From: Myxococcus hansupus
GTDB taxonomy: Bacteria > Myxococcota > Myxococcia > Myxococcales > Myxococcaceae
Reading direction: 5' to 3'
DNA: 64,000 nucleotides
Assembly (NCBI RefSeq): GCF_000280925.3
Contig: NZ_CP012109.1
Coordinates: 372,001 to 436,000, forward strand
This document shows positions 19,701 to 27,926 of the stretch, one piece after another. The notes beneath the pieces are model-generated. The model searched no databases, was not told where the DNA came from, and saw only the letters and a list, made by a program, of their open reading frames with translations. The translations under genes were made by a program, and so were the position numbers. How positions within the stretch are numbered: position 1 is the stretch's first letter; every line of letters starts with the position of its first letter.

Positions 19701-20062
19701 CACAGCGAGTACCGGTAGTTCTCGCCAATGGGCGTGTAGCCCCAGTTCATGCCGAAGATGGGGAAGTCCCGGCCGTTGACCTGGAGCTTGAAGCCGCGCT
19801 CGTCGCGGTAGACGCGGACGGCCTGGGCCTCCGCGTTGACGTTGACGGGCGGCACCCTCACCACCGGCGCGTCGGCGGGGGGCGGCGGCGTCTCCGGCAC
19901 CAGGGGCTTGTCGGTGACGGGCTCGGTGGCGGTGGGTTCGGTGGGGCTGGGGCCCGCCACCGTGGGTGACTGGGCGGGAGGAACCGCTGTCTCCGGCCCG
20001 ACGGGCGGCGGCACCTGCGTCAGCGCGACCGCGAGGCTGGTGATGAGGGCGAGCGAATTCAC
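16736..20062 (-). CDS. Glycoside hydrolase fused to a beta-barrel domain
   Basis: A 1108-residue protein of unusual build. A short signal-like N-terminus is followed by a ~60-residue Pro/Thr/Glu linker and a TIM-barrel glycosidase domain (about 90-480) of GH2/clan-A type: acid/base Glu226 in LGNENNYG and nucleophile Glu325 in FTEFGAD. From about 560 to the end the sequence turns into alternating amphipathic strands (TLTLMHQED, STLSLGWTKG, RTFLQGSYRG, MGMVTTRFGVRG) and stops at AYAILSL, which reads like an outer-membrane beta-barrel. The GTG start at 20062 overlaps the GH1 stop. The likely role is a glucan-cleaving enzyme anchored in the outer membrane. Confidence 0.85.
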   Translation of the reverse strand: MNSLALITSLAVALTQVPPPVGPETAVPPAQSPTVAGPSPTEPTATEPVTDKPLVPETPPPPADAPVVRVPPVNVNAEAQAVRVYRDERGFKLQVNGRDFPIFGMNWGYTPIGENYRYSLWTQKEDFIRAVLHREMTLLRDMGVNAIRQFDDIPPQWVTYIHKNYGIYTVVNPLMGRYGTNVDGVMVPNTDYSNPNHRRALLNDLAQKVEKYRDVPGVLMWMLGNENNYGLHWTSFEIEALPGQEDTARAEHLYSMMGEAVRLIKQRDTLHPVSIANGDLQYIDLIARLMPELDILGSNVYRGPSARDLFDEVLRKLNKPVMFTEFGADAYDAKAGREDHLAQAEYLRKQWEEIYSQAYGQGRAQNALGGFVFQWVDGWWKYNQEANLSIHDTTASWPNAGYPSDYVPGQNNMNEEWFGICALGPEDEAGIARIQPRTAYYVLQAAFRMDPYASTTNPDTIREHFASIRPTEMSRGYESSIALARADELSAVRVSNLRLLMDSSLSRGSIATVRPNQVSVDHTESVFFDLALQPTSGVYGRASFNVVGNVAQNRLNNIFYENRGIPSAPGSAGNPAVGGQAPVPGVGGIPGQQQQPLGLDRLALYQAEFKLDRADFQLEGFYRTAHFHWGEEGDFFGLYREANYGPALDIYKGNAPFGVVFTGKNGLEGLKVALGPELYWGANPSIVAKYRRDVGPVTLTLMHQEDIARGATQLTASVIRERVARRSTLSLGWTKGPMSLEVGGILAAPQRVGEEFTWSRPTNGPSYLNSGYEVMRDEVQMLDTLGAKARLTYDLGAVRTFLQGSYRGLVADGGPEQGILLTGWSLRESGRGNHFGGQAGAVIQVGSSFQVSPNLLYQKPLIGPNPTIQDGYDAETGRYFAGVRPRNVLVDAFTVLDNRETLGAELLLTFDPTPGTWFWQWDRDMREDAPFAAGLDIVYRRQPTSRDAGIAILADGSMVAFGNAPIARDEWEATLRVVTNPMSRLKIFGAAFAGSNQSSGEDSRQVKRFGVDASVLWDTVMLTTQLHFNNWGPYDYHRVFNLTYPIQLGGDLSYGLKRPVMGMVTTRFGVRGLVRMLDQYSEGLSTMAIADGLEGREFEMGAYAILSL

Positions 20063-21429
20063 GCTGCGAGCTCCACGTCCAGCCCGTTCTTCTCGACCAG
20101 GGCCTTGTAGAGGTGGGCGCTGTCCTTCGGGATGCGGCGCTGCGAGTCGTAGTCCACGTAGACCATGCCGAAGCGCTTCTGGTACCCGAAGGCCCACTCG
20201 AAGTTGTCCATCAGGGACCAGGCGAAGTAGCCCGCCAGCGGCACGCCCTGGTGGATGGCCTCCAGCGACGCCTCCAGGTGCGAGCGCAGGTACGCCACGC
20301 GCTTCTCGTCATGCACCTTGCCGTCCTCACTGGGGCCGGTGGCGTAGGCGCAGCCGTTCTCCGTGATGTAGAGGGGGCCGGGCTGGTAGTGCGTGTGCAG
20401 GTGCTGGAGCAGGCGCGTGAGGGCGGGGGCGTACACCTCCCAGTCCATGTCGGTGCGCTCCGGCTCCGGGTGCACGGTGCGCGGCGCGTTCTTGGACTCG
20501 GGGATGCGGTCGCTGCGCATGATGGCGCGCGAGTAGTAATTGATGCCCAGGAAGTCGGTGGGGACGGCGATGGTCTCCATGTCGCCGTCGCGCACGAAGG
20601 GCAGCGTGGACGAGGCGAGGTGGCCATCCTTCACGTAGTCCTCCACGACGTCCGTCGGGTAGCCACGGCCGTAGAGCGGGTCGAGGTACCAGCGGTTGAA
20701 GCTGCCGTCATGACGGCGGCAGGCCTCGGCGTCCTCGGCGCTGGGGGACGCGGGCTCGGCGGGCGACAGGTTGAGGGTGATGCCCACCGACGCGTTCTTC
20801 ACGTTGGCGCGGATGACGGGCACCGCCTGGCCATGAGACAGCAGCAGGTGGTGCGCGGTGGCCAGCATCTCGCCCCAGTTCTTGTGACCGGGGGCGTGCT
20901 CGCCGTTGCAGTAGCCCAGGAAGCTGATGCACCAGGGCTCGTTGTGGGTAATCCAGCGCGACACGCGGTCGCCGAGCTTGCGGCTCATCACGTCGGCGTA
21001 TTCGACGAAGGCGCTCGCGGTGTCGCGGTTCGGCCAGCCGCCCAGGTCCTGGAGCACCTGCGGCATGTCCCAGTGGTAGAGCGTGACGAAGGGCTCGATG
21101 CCCGCCTCGAGCAGCCCGTCCACCAGCCGCGAATAGAAGTCGAGGCCCGCGGCATTCACGGCGCCGCGCCCGGTGGGAATCACGCGGGGCCAGGCGACGG
21201 AGAAGCGGTAGGACTTCACGCCCAGCCAGCGCATCAGCGCCACGTCTTCGCGCCAGCGGTGGTAGTGGTCGCAGGCGACCTTGCCGTCCGAGCCGTCGCT
21301 GATTTTGCCCGGCGTGGCGGCGAAGCGGTCCCAGATGGACTCACCGCGCCCATCTGCGTGGGTGGCACCCTCAATCTGGAAGGCGGAGGTGGCCACACCC
21401 CACAGGAAGTCATTGGGGAACTGCCGCAT
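20059..21429 (-). CDS. GH1 beta-glucosidase
   Basis: A 456-residue family-1 glycosidase of usual length, with no signal peptide, so cytoplasmic. It starts with the family pattern FLWGVATSAFQIEG (8-21). The acid/base is Glu164 in THNEPW and the nucleophile Glu357 in YITENG. DGSFNRWYLDPL is also typical. In this operon it should release glucose from imported beta-glucan oligosaccharides. It overlaps the upstream ATPase gene by 20 bases and the downstream barrel-glycosidase gene by four. Confidence 0.97.
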   Translation of the reverse strand: MRQFPNDFLWGVATSAFQIEGATHADGRGESIWDRFAATPGKISDGSDGKVACDHYHRWREDVALMRWLGVKSYRFSVAWPRVIPTGRGAVNAAGLDFYSRLVDGLLEAGIEPFVTLYHWDMPQVLQDLGGWPNRDTASAFVEYADVMSRKLGDRVSRWITHNEPWCISFLGYCNGEHAPGHKNWGEMLATAHHLLLSHGQAVPVIRANVKNASVGITLNLSPAEPASPSAEDAEACRRHDGSFNRWYLDPLYGRGYPTDVVEDYVKDGHLASSTLPFVRDGDMETIAVPTDFLGINYYSRAIMRSDRIPESKNAPRTVHPEPERTDMDWEVYAPALTRLLQHLHTHYQPGPLYITENGCAYATGPSEDGKVHDEKRVAYLRSHLEASLEAIHQGVPLAGYFAWSLMDNFEWAFGYQKRFGMVYVDYDSQRRIPKDSAHLYKALVEKNGLDVELAA

Positions 21430-22405
21430 TGTCGGAGGCTCCTTTCGGGGATTCGAAATGGCAGCGGACCGTGTGGTCCGCGGGATGGACGTGAGACGGG
21501 GGAACGGTGTCGTGGCAGCGCGCGTCCGCGTGGGGACAGCGGGGCGCGAAGGGGCAACCGCCCACGGGCATCGGGCCGGTCGCCGGACGCACGGGGAGCG
21601 GGGTGTTCAGGAAGTCCGCGCCATCCGGCACGGCGGACAGGAGCAGGCGCGTGTACGGGTGCCGAGGCGCCGCGAGCACGTCGGCCGTCCGGCCCGACTC
21701 CACGACGCTGCCCGCGTAGAGGACGAGGACGCGGTCGGCCAGATGCCGGGCGCTGGCGAGGTCGTGTGTGATGAAGAGGATGCCGATGCCGCGCTCACGC
21801 GTCAGGCCGCGCAGGAGCTGGAGCACGCCCCGGCGCGTGGACACGTCCAGCATGGAGGTGGGCTCGTCCGCGATGATGACGTCCGGCTCCACCGCCAGCG
21901 CGCGCGCCACGGCCACGCGCTGGCGCTGGCCTCCGGAGAGCTCGTGCGGATGGCGTTGGGCCATCTGGTCCGCGGGCGTGAGGCCCACCGATTCGAGCAG
22001 GGCGTGGATGCGCGCCTTCACGTCGGCGCGCGTGGCCCGGCCGTGGCGCAGCAGCGGGCGCTCCAGGTGGTGGGCCACGGTGTGGACGGGGTTGAGCGAG
22101 GCGAAGGGGTCCTGGAACACCATCTGCACCCGGCCGCGGTAGGCGAGCGACGCGCCGCCGCGCTCCTGCGCGAGCACGTCCTCGCCGCCCAGCCGCAGGG
22201 TGCCCGCGTCAGGCGTGTCCAGGCGGGCCAGCACGCGGGCCAGCGTGGACTTGCCGCTGCCGGACTCGCCCACCAGCGCGACGATTTCACCGCGCTCCAG
22301 CGTGAAGGAGACGTGGTTGAGGAGGGTGCGGCGCTCGCGGGACAGGAAGCCGCCCACGGGCACCGTGCGCAGCAGGCCGGTGGCCTCCAGCAGGGGCTGG
22401 CTCAT
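21410..22405 (-). CDS. ABC importer ATPase, Opp/Dpp F-type
   Basis: A 331-residue nucleotide-binding subunit. Walker A GESGSGKST, Q-loop FQDPFASLNP, signature LSGGQRQR, Walker B VIIADEPTSMLD and the H-loop THD are all intact. The C-terminal oligopeptide/dipeptide extension is present, with cysteines in CPFAPRCPHADARCHD. It is the second ATPase of the importer; the first is fused to a permease at 22707-24461. The start at 22405 follows a good ribosome-binding site. The frame stays open upstream through the repeats but that part is not protein-like. Confidence 0.95.
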   Translation of the reverse strand: MSQPLLEATGLLRTVPVGGFLSRERRTLLNHVSFTLERGEIVALVGESGSGKSTLARVLARLDTPDAGTLRLGGEDVLAQERGGASLAYRGRVQMVFQDPFASLNPVHTVAHHLERPLLRHGRATRADVKARIHALLESVGLTPADQMAQRHPHELSGGQRQRVAVARALAVEPDVIIADEPTSMLDVSTRRGVLQLLRGLTRERGIGILFITHDLASARHLADRVLVLYAGSVVESGRTADVLAAPRHPYTRLLLSAVPDGADFLNTPLPVRPATGPMPVGGCPFAPRCPHADARCHDTVPPSHVHPADHTVRCHFESPKGASDNAAVPQ

Positions 22406-22472
22406 GGGTGCCTCCCAGTGAGGATGCTCGCGCGATTGCGTGTGGCGACGCCTTGGCGCGCACAGTGGCGGG

Positions 22473-22745
22473 GCGCGGTTGCTGCCTGAAGGGGAAGCGT
22501 CATCGTCCACCGCACTGGACCGTGGGCCTCGCCACCGAGCGCCCCGACTTGAGGGGCTCCTGTGCGCCCTCCGCACTGGGGCGCGGTTGCTGCCTGCGGG
22601 AGCAGCATCATCTTCAACTTCGCTTCGCCGTGGTCTGTGCCACCGAGCGACTCGTCTTGGGGGGCACCTCCGCGCCGGGGCGCGGTTGCTGCCTGAAGGG
22701 GAAGCGTCATCGTCCACCTCCCTGCGCCGTGGCCTGTGCCACCGC
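22473..22745. repeat. Three imperfect ~100-bp tandem repeats
   Basis: The core GCGCGGTTGCTGCCTG begins at 22473, 22581 and 22680, giving periods of 108 and 99 bases. Each unit continues into a CATCGTCCAC/CATCTTCAAC segment and a GCCACCGAGC or similar segment. The third copy runs into the last ~40 bases of the permease-ATPase gene, so part of that C-terminus is repeat-derived. Both periods are multiples of three. This fills the only long gap (301 bases) within the operon; no gene is seen in it. Confidence 0.7.
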
Positions 22746-24461
22746 GTGCTCCGGCGCCACGTTGGCGGGCACCTGCTGCGCATCCGCCGCGCTCAGGTGC
22801 GGGAAGGCGGACAGCAGCAGGCGTGTGTACGGGTGGCGCGCGTCCGTGCGCAGGCGCTCGGCGGTGTCCACCTCCACCAGCTTGCCGCCTTGAAGCACGC
22901 CCACGCGGTCCGACAGCGCGAGCAGCAGCGGCAGGTCGTGGGTGATGAACAGCACCGCGAAGCCCAGCCGCTGCTTCAACTCCAGTACACGCTGGAGCAG
23001 CTCCTTCTGCACCACGACGTCCAGCGCCGTGGTCGGCTCGTCCATCACCACCAGCTTCGGCTCCAGGGCCAGCGCCAGCGCGATGCCCACGCGTTGCCGC
23101 ATGCCACCAGAGAGCTGGTGCGGCCACGCGTCCACCAACTGCGGCGCCAGCCCCACCATGGCCAGCAGCTCCCTGGCGCGGGCATACGCCGCCGCGCGCG
23201 TCGTGCGCCCGTGCGCCGCGAGCGTGTCGTGGAACTGGTCTCCCAGCGTGAGCACGGGGTTGAGCGCGCTCATCGCGCTCTGGAAGACCATGGACACCTT
23301 GCTCCAGCGGTACGCGCGCACGGAGTCCTCGTCGAGCGCCGTGACGTCCGTGCCATCCAGCACGATGCGTCCCTGGGTGATGCTGGCGGCCGGAGGCAAC
23401 AGGCGCAGCAGCGCGTAGCCCAGCGTGGACTTGCCGCTGCCGGACTCACCCGCGAGGCCGAACACCTCGCCTGGGGCGATGTCGAAGGACACGGAGTCCA
23501 CGACCCGCGCCGGGCCGCGCTCCGTGGCGTACTCGATGCACACGTCACGGATGCTCAGCAGGGCGCCCGACGGAGCCGGCGCTTCCTCCGGCGCGGGTTG
23601 CGCCGAGCGCACCGCCGTGGTCGTCACCGGAGGCGCCTTCAGCGCCGGGTTGGTCACCTCGTCGATGGCGGAGCTCAGCAGCGTCAGCGAGAAGCCCACC
23701 AGCGCGATGCACATGCCCGTGGGCACGAAGACCCACCACGAGCGCGTCAGCAGCGCGGCGTCATTGCCCGCCCAGTACAGGTTGGTGCCCCACGTCACCG
23801 AGCCCACGTCGCCCAGCCCCAGGAACTCCAGGCCCACCTGTGCGCCCACCGCGTAGAGCGTGTTCCCGATGAACGACGAGCCCAGCAGCGACGCCATGTT
23901 GGGCAGCAGTTGCTGGACGACGATGCGCGAGCGGCTCTCACCCGAGACGAGCGCGGCGGAGACGAAGTCCCGGTTGCGCAGCGCCATGGCCTCGGCGCGG
24001 AAGACGCGCGCGTTCCAGGCCCAGCCCGCCAGGGACAGCACCACCACCATGCGGAAGGGGCCGGAGGGCAGGTAGGCGCCCAGGACGATGGCCAGCGGCA
24101 GGCCCGGGATGACGAGGAAGACGTTGGTGGTGAGCGTCAACACGTCATCCACGCGCCGGCCCAGGTACCCGGACGTCACGCCGATGAGCGCGCCCATCAG
24201 CGTGACAAGCGCTCCCACCGCGAAGCCGATGGCCAGCGTCTCGCGCGCGCCCACCACCGTCTGCGCCAGCACGTCCTGGCCCTGGCCCGTGGTGCCGAAC
24301 CAGTGCGCGGAGGACGGGGGCTGGTGGGGACGGCCCGCCAGCTCCGTGGGGTCCATCACCAGCCACGGTCCGATGAGGGCCAGGACGATGAAGCCCAGGA
24401 GGATGCTTCCGCCCACCGCCGCCTTGCGCTGGCGCAGCAGCCGTCGAAGAAGGTCACGCAT
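22707..24461 (-). CDS. ABC importer permease-ATPase fusion (DppC-DppD type)
   Basis: A 584-residue fusion. Residues ~1-285 are a DppC-type permease: N-terminal helix, the AHWFGTTGQGQDVLAQ segment, several membrane helices, and the LGLGDVGSVTWG motif. After an Ala/Pro linker (~285-310) comes a complete DppD-type ATPase with GESGSGKST, FQSAMSALNP, LSGGMRQR and VVMDEPTTALD. The two parts are normally separate proteins. The frame is continuous with no sign of an error, and the linker is natural-looking. It overlaps the upstream permease gene by eight bases. The C-terminal AQATAQGGGR tail comes from the repeat array. Confidence 0.95.
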   Translation of the reverse strand: MRDLLRRLLRQRKAAVGGSILLGFIVLALIGPWLVMDPTELAGRPHQPPSSAHWFGTTGQGQDVLAQTVVGARETLAIGFAVGALVTLMGALIGVTSGYLGRRVDDVLTLTTNVFLVIPGLPLAIVLGAYLPSGPFRMVVVLSLAGWAWNARVFRAEAMALRNRDFVSAALVSGESRSRIVVQQLLPNMASLLGSSFIGNTLYAVGAQVGLEFLGLGDVGSVTWGTNLYWAGNDAALLTRSWWVFVPTGMCIALVGFSLTLLSSAIDEVTNPALKAPPVTTTAVRSAQPAPEEAPAPSGALLSIRDVCIEYATERGPARVVDSVSFDIAPGEVFGLAGESGSGKSTLGYALLRLLPPAASITQGRIVLDGTDVTALDEDSVRAYRWSKVSMVFQSAMSALNPVLTLGDQFHDTLAAHGRTTRAAAYARARELLAMVGLAPQLVDAWPHQLSGGMRQRVGIALALALEPKLVVMDEPTTALDVVVQKELLQRVLELKQRLGFAVLFITHDLPLLLALSDRVGVLQGGKLVEVDTAERLRTDARHPYTRLLLSAFPHLSAADAQQVPANVAPEHAVAQATAQGGGR

Positions 24462-25434
24462 GGGCGCGGGTCCTCGGGTCCAGCCACAGACACAGCAGGT
24501 CCACGGCGAAGTTCGCGGCGAGCACGGCGAAGGTGATGGTCAGGAAGAGCCCCTGCATCAGGGGGTAGTCCTGGTTGCGCACGGCGAGGATGAGCAGGTA
24601 GCCGGTGCCGGGGTACGAGAAGACAATCTCCGTCAGCAGCGAGCCGCTCAGCACGAAGCCCAGCGCCATTCCGAAGCCGGTGACGTTGGGCAGCAGCGCG
24701 TTGCGCGCGGCGTAGCGCAGCATCACCTGCCGGGGCGGCAGGCCCTTGGCGTGGGCCAGCCGGAGCGTGTCGGTGCCCAGCGTGGCCACCATGGTGTTGC
24801 GCATGCTCAGCATCCACCCGCCCAGCGTCGCCATGACGATGGAGGCCCCGGGCAGGAAGGCGTGCCGCGCCACGTCCGCCGCGAAGGTGAAGGACAGCGC
24901 GGGTTCCAGGTCGTGCGAGTACGCGTGCCGCAGCGGGAACCAGCCCAGCCCGAACCCGAAGAGGTACAGGGCCAGCATGGCCAGCCAGAAGTAGGGGAAG
25001 GCCCCCAGGAAGGCGAGCGCTGGCGCCACTGTCGCGTCCAGCCACCCGCCGCGGTTCCACGCGGCGAGCACGCCCAGCATGCAGCCCACCGTGAAGCTGA
25101 TGATGACCGCGCAGCCCGCCAGTCCCAGCGTCCACACGAGGCCGGTGCCAATCACCTCCGACACGCGCGCCGGGTAGTACGCGTACGACAGGCCCAGGTC
25201 GCCGCGGAACAGGTGCTTCAGGTACGTGCCGTACTGGATGTACCAGGGGGCGTCCGTGAAGCCGAAGGCGGCGCGCAGCGCCACCATGGCCTCGGGCTGC
25301 ACGCGGCCCTCGAAGCGCGCGAACATGGCGGACGCCGGGTCACCGGGCGCCAGCCGGGGAATGACGAAGTTGAGCGTCAGCGACGCCCAGGCCGCCAGCA
25401 GGTAGAAGCCCAACCTCCGCAGGACGTAGGCCAT
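24454..25434 (-). CDS. ABC importer permease, DppB type
   Basis: A 326-residue inner-membrane permease with six predicted helices and the DppB-type N-terminus (YVLRRLGFYLLAAWASLTLNF). The characteristic loop LRLAHAKGLPPRQVMLRYAARNALLP is present (EAA motif region). It should pair with the permease half of the fusion protein to carry oligosaccharides or oligopeptides. Its gene starts three bases after the binding-protein gene. Confidence 0.95.
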   Translation of the reverse strand: MAYVLRRLGFYLLAAWASLTLNFVIPRLAPGDPASAMFARFEGRVQPEAMVALRAAFGFTDAPWYIQYGTYLKHLFRGDLGLSYAYYPARVSEVIGTGLVWTLGLAGCAVIISFTVGCMLGVLAAWNRGGWLDATVAPALAFLGAFPYFWLAMLALYLFGFGLGWFPLRHAYSHDLEPALSFTFAADVARHAFLPGASIVMATLGGWMLSMRNTMVATLGTDTLRLAHAKGLPPRQVMLRYAARNALLPNVTGFGMALGFVLSGSLLTEIVFSYPGTGYLLILAVRNQDYPLMQGLFLTITFAVLAANFAVDLLCLWLDPRTRAHA

Positions 25435-25437
25435 GAC

Positions 25438-27078
25438 TCAGGGTTCCCGGGGCGTGAGCGCCGTCAGCACCAGCAGGCTGTCGGGCTCGGCATGGGGGGA
25501 CAGGCGCGCGTACGGGTTCTGCGCCGTGGGGAAGCCGGTGAAGCGCTTCGTGTTGGACTCGCCCCAGGAGGGGTTGGGGAAGAGCGGAATGGACGGCGCC
25601 GTTTCGGAGTAACGCCGCTGCACCGCCGCCATCAGCGCGCGCTGCTCCTCCTCGGAGTCCGCGCGCTCGAAGCGCGTGAGCAGCTCGTCCGCCTCCGCGT
25701 CACCGAAGCGGTGCCAGTTGGCCGCGGCCACCTCGCCCACCGGGCGCACCGTGCGCGGGGAAATCTGCCACTTGTAGAAGGTGTACGGCGTGGGGCCGTC
25801 CAGGGACCAGGAGATGGCCAACTGGAACTCGCCCTTCTGGAGCCGTGCGTACCACGCGCCGAACTCGTAGGTGCGAAGCTGCGACTGCACGCCCAGCTTC
25901 CGCAAATCCCTGGCCACCACCTGTCCGGCGCGCACCCAGTCGGACCACCCGCCGACGACCTCGATGTCCAGCGTGAGCGGCTGTCCATCCGCCTTGCGCC
26001 GCAGGCCGTCCGGGCCTTCCTTCAGGCCCGCCTCGTCCAGGAGCCGCTTCGCCGCCTCCAGGTCGTGCTTCACCCAAGCGCCCTGGGCCGCCTCCGCGTC
26101 GCGCCAGGCGGTGTACGCGTCGTTGAGCGCCGTGGCGTCCGCCGGCCGCGTGTAGCCGTACATGGCGATTTCGACGAGCCGCTCGCGGTCCAGCGCCATG
26201 CTCAGCGCCTTGCGCACGCGCACGTCATTCAGCGGGGGCAGGGTGGTGTTGGGGTAGAGGAAGACGGTGCTGCCGTAGAGCGGGAACCAGCGGCCGTGGT
26301 GCTCCGGGTCGCGGGCCACGAAGGTGCGGTCCACCGCGGGGACGAAGTTGCCCGCCCAGTCCACCTCGCCCTCCACCAGCGCCAGGTTGGCCTGGTCGTT
26401 GGTGGGGAAGGCCAGGAAGCGCAGCGCGGACACCGCGGGCTTGCCGGGCTGCCAGTAGTGCGGGTTGCGGCCCAGCTCGTAGACCTGGTTGCGGAAGAGG
26501 GTGACCTCCGTGAAGGGCCCGGTGCCCACCGGCTCCGGGTTGGTGAACGTCACCGGGTCAGCGACCTTCTCCCAGACGTGGCGGGCGACGATGGGCTGCT
26601 GCGCCAGCTCCGCGAAGCCGGGGATGTAGACGCGGGAGAACTGGAAGGCCACCGTGTGCGCGTCCTCCGCGCGCACGTCCTCCACGAAGCGCCACACGCC
26701 GCCCGCGTCCAGCGCGGCGTGCTGCTTGAGGAGCTGGAAGGTGAAGGCCACGTCGTGCGCGGAGAAGGGCTTCCCGTCCGACCAGCGCACGCCTTCGCGC
26801 AGCGTGAAGCGCAGCGTGCGGCGGTCCTCGGACCACGCGTGGCCGGTGGCCAGCCACGGCGTCCACTGGCCCACCGCGGGGCTGAAGATTTCAAGGCACT
26901 CGTACACGCCCGCGCGCGTGGGCCAGCGGGAGCCCGCGCCCGCGAACAGCGGGTTGAAGTTGCGCACCCAGGCGCTCTGTTGCTCCACGGAGACAAACAG
27001 CACTCCGGGCGGCCGCGGGCGGGGTTCCACCTTGCAGGCCACCAGCAGGAGTGTCAGCGCCCAGAGCGCGGCCTTCAC
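25438..27078 (-). CDS. Solute-binding lipoprotein, SBP family 5
   Basis: A 546-residue periplasmic binding protein of the oligopeptide/oligosaccharide type (SBP_bac_5). The signal peptide ends in lipobox LVAC from the GTG at 27078. Family patterns include TFTLREGVRWSDGKPFSAHDVAFTF-like text (split here), VRKALSMALDRERLVE and DEAGLKEGPDG. Related proteins in thermophiles bind cello- or laminari-oligosaccharides, and the neighbours here (GH16, GH1, barrel GH) make a beta-glucan oligosaccharide the likely ligand. It overlaps the GH16 gene by four bases. Confidence 0.93.
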   Translation of the reverse strand: MKAALWALTLLLVACKVEPRPRPPGVLFVSVEQQSAWVRNFNPLFAGAGSRWPTRAGVYECLEIFSPAVGQWTPWLATGHAWSEDRRTLRFTLREGVRWSDGKPFSAHDVAFTFQLLKQHAALDAGGVWRFVEDVRAEDAHTVAFQFSRVYIPGFAELAQQPIVARHVWEKVADPVTFTNPEPVGTGPFTEVTLFRNQVYELGRNPHYWQPGKPAVSALRFLAFPTNDQANLALVEGEVDWAGNFVPAVDRTFVARDPEHHGRWFPLYGSTVFLYPNTTLPPLNDVRVRKALSMALDRERLVEIAMYGYTRPADATALNDAYTAWRDAEAAQGAWVKHDLEAAKRLLDEAGLKEGPDGLRRKADGQPLTLDIEVVGGWSDWVRAGQVVARDLRKLGVQSQLRTYEFGAWYARLQKGEFQLAISWSLDGPTPYTFYKWQISPRTVRPVGEVAAANWHRFGDAEADELLTRFERADSEEEQRALMAAVQRRYSETAPSIPLFPNPSWGESNTKRFTGFPTAQNPYARLSPHAEPDSLLVLTALTPREP

Positions 27079-27926
27079 GTGGGCCTCGCGTAGACGCGCA
27101 CGTAGTCCACCTTCATCTGCTGGGGGAACACGGTGTCGCGGCCCACGGGGCCCACGAAGGTGCCGCCCACGGCGACGTTGAGGATGATGAACTGGGGGCT
27201 GTCGAAGACCCAGCGGGCGCCCGCGGGCAGGCGCGCGGGCGTCACCTCCATGTACATGGTGTCGTCGAGGAACCAGCGGATGCGGTCCGGCTCCCACTCC
27301 ACCGCGTAGATGTGGAAGCCCTCGTTCAGCCGCTTGCCGCTGACGACGTACTCCTGCCCGATGTTGTTGCCGGCGGAGTAGCCCGGGCCGTGCAGCGAGC
27401 CCCGGAGGATGGAGGGGAGCTGTCCCCGGTACTCCATGATGTCGATTTCGCCGCACTCCGGCCAATCGACGGCGGCGATGTTGGCGCCCAGCATCCAGAA
27501 GGCGGGCCAGATGCCGCGGCCCACGGGGAGCTGGATGCGCGCCTCGATGCGGCCGTACAGGGGCTCATAGCGGCCCTGCGTCCGGATGCGCCCGGAGGTG
27601 TAGTCCCGGTTGCCGTAGCGCTCCTGGCGCGCGGTGATGACCAGGTGGCCCTCGCCGTCATGCGCCGTGTTCTCCGTCCGGTCGGTGTTGAACTCGAGCT
27701 GCTCGTTGCCCCAGCCATGTCCTCCCACGTCGTGCACCCACCGGTCCGAGGAGGGTGGGGTTCCCGCCGCGCCATCGAACTCGTCCTGCCAAACCAGCTC
27801 CCAGTCCGTGTTGGGTTGATGGGGCGTGGGGGGCGGCGTGTTGGGGCGGTTCACCCGGTTGGCGGCCGGGTCACAGGCGAGGCCCAGCAGGGCCACGGCC
27901 ACGGGGAGGAGGCGGGGGAGCGTCAT
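27075..27926 (-). CDS. GH16 endo-beta-glucanase lipoprotein (laminarinase-like)
   Basis: A 283-residue secreted lipoprotein (lipobox LGLAC, Cys18), then a Pro/Asn linker to ~40, then a full GH16 domain. The catalytic strand GEIDIMEYRG has nucleophile Glu160 and acid/base Glu165; the methionine insertion (EIDIME) is the laminarinase-type spacing. WQDEFDG, YTSGRIRTQG and GIWPAFWMLG are further GH16 hallmarks. It should cut beta-1,3- or mixed-linkage glucan outside the cell. Its ATG overlaps the regulator stop. Confidence 0.97.
   Translation of the reverse strand: MTLPRLLPVAVALLGLACDPAANRVNRPNTPPPTPHQPNTDWELVWQDEFDGAAGTPPSSDRWVHDVGGHGWGNEQLEFNTDRTENTAHDGEGHLVITARQERYGNRDYTSGRIRTQGRYEPLYGRIEARIQLPVGRGIWPAFWMLGANIAAVDWPECGEIDIMEYRGQLPSILRGSLHGPGYSAGNNIGQEYVVSGKRLNEGFHIYAVEWEPDRIRWFLDDTMYMEVTPARLPAGARWVFDSPQFIILNVAVGGTFVGPVGRDTVFPQQMKVDYVRVYARPT

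Noticed and set aside
17561..19969. Open frame of 802 codons on the plus strand
   Set aside because: Antisense to the glycosidase-barrel gene. No recognisable protein features.
22473..22745. CRISPR-like array
   Set aside because: Only three units, the whole ~100-bp unit is repeated rather than a short repeat with unique spacers, and no cas gene is present.
22402..23127. Protein-coding repeat (frame with MTLPLQAATAP words)
   Set aside because: The frame lies on repeat DNA and over the ATPase part of the fusion gene. Repeat periods divisible by three keep several frames open, so this is not evidence of coding.
24088..27093. Open frame of 1001 codons on the plus strand
   Set aside because: It is antisense to the binding-protein and permease genes. 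Its product is His/Arg/Val-rich without any domain, as expected from the third-position GC bias.
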